NCBI GenBank assembly: GCA_035454085.1
Contig: DAOTEJ010000096.1
Coordinates: 1-8,048 of the forward strand
DNA: 8,048 nt
Direction of reading: 5' to 3'
Origin: DAOTEJ01 sp035454085
GTDB taxonomy: Bacteria; Pseudomonadota; Gammaproteobacteria; Burkholderiales; Burkholderiaceae_F
The notes beneath the pieces are model-generated. The model saw only the letters and a program-made list of their open reading frames with translations. It was not told the DNA's origin and did not search any database. The first letter of the stretch is position 1. The number at the start of each line of letters is the position of its first letter. The translations under genes and the position numbers were made by a program. Positions 6,713 to 8,048 of this stretch are shown here, in pieces.

Positions 6713-7005
6713 ATCTGCCCGTCTACATCGGCGACGAGGTCTCGGCCGCCGCCTACCGGCTGGCCGGCCTCGCGGTGCGGGTGCCTGCGCCGGGCGAGGA
6801 AGCCGAGGCGCTGGCACTCGCGCGGCGCAGCGCGCCCCTGGTGCTGATGTCGGCGGCCACGGCTGCGGCGGTGCCGGCCGAGGCTCTGCGCGCCGCGCTC
6901 GCCGCCCTGGCGCCCGTGACGGTGATCGTCCCCGACGTCCACGAGCGCGTGCCCCTGCCCGACAGCACGGCGAGGCTGCGCCGCGAACTGGGAGTCGAAG
7001 CGTGA
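6709..7005 (+). CDS. V/A-type ATPase subunit F (central rotor stalk)
   Basis: This is a 98-residue soluble protein. Subunit F binds subunit D in the rotor shaft and tunes ATP hydrolysis. The diagnostic start is YIGDEVSAAAYRLAGLAV (residues 6-23), matching the family's I-G-D-E/x-x-x-x-x-G-F-R-L-A-G pattern, followed by a segment of alternating strands and helices (LVLMSAATAAAVPAEALR, then PVTVIVPD) expected for its Rossmann-like fold. Length is typical (about 100). The ATG overlaps the K stop by 4 bases and has no Shine-Dalgarno site, so its translation likely depends on ribosomes finishing subunit K. The stop overlaps the GTG of subunit E. The frame stays open far upstream inside the K and I genes, but that stretch is an artefact of high GC. 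Confidence 0.92.
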   Translation: MNLPVYIGDEVSAAAYRLAGLAVRVPAPGEEAEALALARRSAPLVLMSAATAAAVPAEALRAALAALAPVTVIVPDVHERVPLPDSTARLRRELGVEA

Positions 7006-7607
7006 ACATCGAGCCCCGCGCCCAGGCCCTGATCGACCTGGTCGAATCCGATGCGCGCGAACAGTCCACCTCGATCGCCGCGCAGGCCGAGGCGCAGGCC
7101 CGCGCCCTGGTGCGCGAGGCACGCTCCGCCGCGCACGCGCGCGCCGGTGCTGCGTTGGCCGAGGAGCGCCGGCGCCTGCACGCGCAGCTCGGCGCCGCCG
7201 AGGCGCGGCTGGCCAATGCGCGGCGCCAGCACGCCCAGCGCCGTCACCAGCTGATGCTCGACGCCGCCTGGCAGCGGCTGCCGGCCCTGCTCGTGCAACG
7301 GTGGCAGGCACCCCAGACGCGCGCCCGCTGGATCGCGCGCATGCTCGAGGCGGCCCGCGTCAGCTTCCCGCCCGGTGCGTGGGCCCTGGTGCACGGCGCC
7401 GACTTCACCGAGGCCGATCGAACCCTTGCCAGCAGCCTCGCCGTACAGGCCGGGGCCACGCTCGAGTTCGTCGCCGATGCCGCCATGACCGCCGGGCTGA
7501 AGCTGCGCGCCGGCGGCAATCTGATCGACGGCTCGGCCGCCGGGCTGCTCGCCGATCGGGCGATGGTCGGCAGTCGACTGCTCGACGCTCTTCGGGAGGA
7601 CACATGA
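7002..7607 (+). CDS. V/A-type ATPase subunit E (peripheral stalk)
   Basis: This 201-residue protein forms the outer stalk with the G/H-type partner and holds the A3B3 head still. Residues 1-85 or so form a charged coiled coil (QAEAQARALVREARSAAHAR). The rest is a globular domain that would dock on subunit B, ending in GLKLRAGGNLIDGSAAGLL (from 165), which fits the G-x-x-(I/L)-x-x-G-G-x-x-x-x-D pattern of the family's C-terminus. Length is typical (about 190-210). The GTG start at 7002 overlaps the F stop (GTGA) and has GGGAG at 6990-6994, seven bases upstream. The stop overlaps the subunit A start. Its coiled coil has the same Ala/Arg/Glu-rich make-up as the first gene of the operon, which supports pairing of the two products. 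Confidence 0.92.
   Translation: MNIEPRAQALIDLVESDAREQSTSIAAQAEAQARALVREARSAAHARAGAALAEERRRLHAQLGAAEARLANARRQHAQRRHQLMLDAAWQRLPALLVQRWQAPQTRARWIARMLEAARVSFPPGAWALVHGADFTEADRTLASSLAVQAGATLEFVADAAMTAGLKLRAGGNLIDGSAAGLLADRAMVGSRLLDALREDT
7594..7600 (+). promoter_or_regulatory. Strong Shine-Dalgarno site for subunit A
   Basis: GGGAGGA ends 3 bases before ATG 7604. It is the closest match to the anti-Shine-Dalgarno consensus in the window. It confirms the ATG as the start of subunit A and, with the 4-base overlap, suggests efficient re-initiation for a protein needed in three copies. Confidence 0.6.
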
Positions 7608-8048
7608 GCCAGGCCGTGGTGCGCTGGATCGCCGGGCCGGTGCTGCACGCCCGCACACAAGGCGCGTTCGCGCTGCGCGAGGCGGTGCGCGTGGGCCCGC
7701 GCGAGCTGCTGGGCGAGGTGGTGCGCCTGGAGGGCGAGGACATCGTGGTCCAGGTCTACGAGGACACGACCGGCCTCAAGCCGGGCACCGTGGTGCAAGG
7801 CGACGGGCTGCCGCTGGCGATTCCGCTCGGGCCGGGTCTGCTGGGGCAGATCTTCGACGGCCTGCTGCGGCCGCTGCAGGGCACGGGCAGTACCCAGGTG
7901 GCGCCTGGCATGCGCGCGCTGGCCGCGCGCCGCTTCGACTTTCGGCCTGCCGTGCGCATCGGCGAGCGGCTCGCCGAGGGCGCGGTGTTCGGCCACGCCC
8001 ACGACCCGGTGCTGCGCCCCCAGGCCTGCCTCGTGCCGCCCGGCATCA
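7604..8048 (+). CDS. ntpA: V/A-type ATPase catalytic subunit A (N-terminal part, 3' truncated by window)
   Basis: This is the first 148 residues of a protein normally near 580-600; the frame is open at the window end. Subunit A binds and hydrolyses (or makes) ATP in the A3B3 head. Seen here are the N-terminal beta-barrel (IAGPVLHA at 9-16, with VGPRELLGEVVRLEGEDI) and the family signature VYEDTTGLKPG (51-61), PLAIPLGPGLLGQIFDG (70-86) and LLRPL. After this comes the start of the 'bulge' insertion that separates catalytic A from F-type beta subunits (FDFRPAVRIGERLAEGAVFG and the LVPPGI edge). The Walker A and catalytic residues lie beyond the window. The ATG overlaps the subunit E stop (ATGA). 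The DTTGL element and the non-homologous insertion make this V/A-type A, not F-type beta. Confidence 0.96.
   Translation, partial: MSQAVVRWIAGPVLHARTQGAFALREAVRVGPRELLGEVVRLEGEDIVVQVYEDTTGLKPGTVVQGDGLPLAIPLGPGLLGQIFDGLLRPLQGTGSTQVAPGMRALAARRFDFRPAVRIGERLAEGAVFGHAHDPVLRPQACLVPPGI

Noticed and set aside
7604..8048. F-type ATP synthase beta or a flagellar/type III ATPase
   Set aside because: The VYEDTTGLKPG signature and the beginning of the V/A-specific insertion, together with neighbours I, K, F and E, identify V/A-type subunit A.

Overview
This is a very GC-rich window (about 70-75% GC by eye) in which every real gene lies on the + strand. It has two adjacent blocks: the end of a [NiFe]-hydrogenase maturation (hyp) cluster, and the first seven genes of an operon for a V/A-type (vacuolar/archaeal-type) rotary ATPase. 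The GC3-rich codons, the hyp cluster with an oxygen-tolerant HypX, and Shine-Dalgarno sites of the GGGAG(G) type suggest a high-GC proteobacterium. A facultatively aerobic, H2-using beta- or gammaproteobacterium is my best guess, but the taxon cannot be proved from this window.

Region 1 (1-3311) holds the C-terminal part of hypD, then complete hypE and hypX. HypD, with HypC, is the scaffold on which the Fe(CN)2(CO) group is built. HypE makes the cyanide ligand on its C-terminal cysteine (the PRIC tail is intact). HypX makes the CO ligand from N10-formyl-tetrahydrofolate through formyl-CoA. The three genes are close together (43 bases, then 8 bases) and so cover both diatomic ligand routes plus the scaffold. 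The hydrogenase structural genes are outside the window.

Region 2 (3312-3450) is a short intergenic gap. It holds a GC-rich hairpin, a TATAAG box and a Shine-Dalgarno site. It probably carries the promoter of the ATPase operon, although the evidence is weak.

Region 3 (3451-8048) holds, in order: a small coiled-coil subunit (G/H-like stalk), subunit C (d/AC39-like), subunit I (the 'a' membrane stator), subunit K (the c-ring proteolipid), subunit F, subunit E and the N-terminal third or so of catalytic subunit A. Neighbouring genes overlap by 4 bases (GTGA or ATGA) at five of six junctions, and the I/K junction abuts directly, so this is one translationally coupled operon. Subunits B and D would be expected just downstream. 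Together they would make a membrane machine that couples ATP hydrolysis or synthesis to ion transport. The c-ring glutamate and both stator arginines are present, so it looks functional.

The main points of interest are a V/A-type ATPase in an apparently proteobacterial background directly beside hydrogenase assembly genes, its subunit order, its short C subunit, and a proteolipid with a signal-peptide-like N-terminus. I saw no RNA genes, CRISPR arrays, insertion sequences or phage genes. No gene-free stretch exceeds 300 bases.
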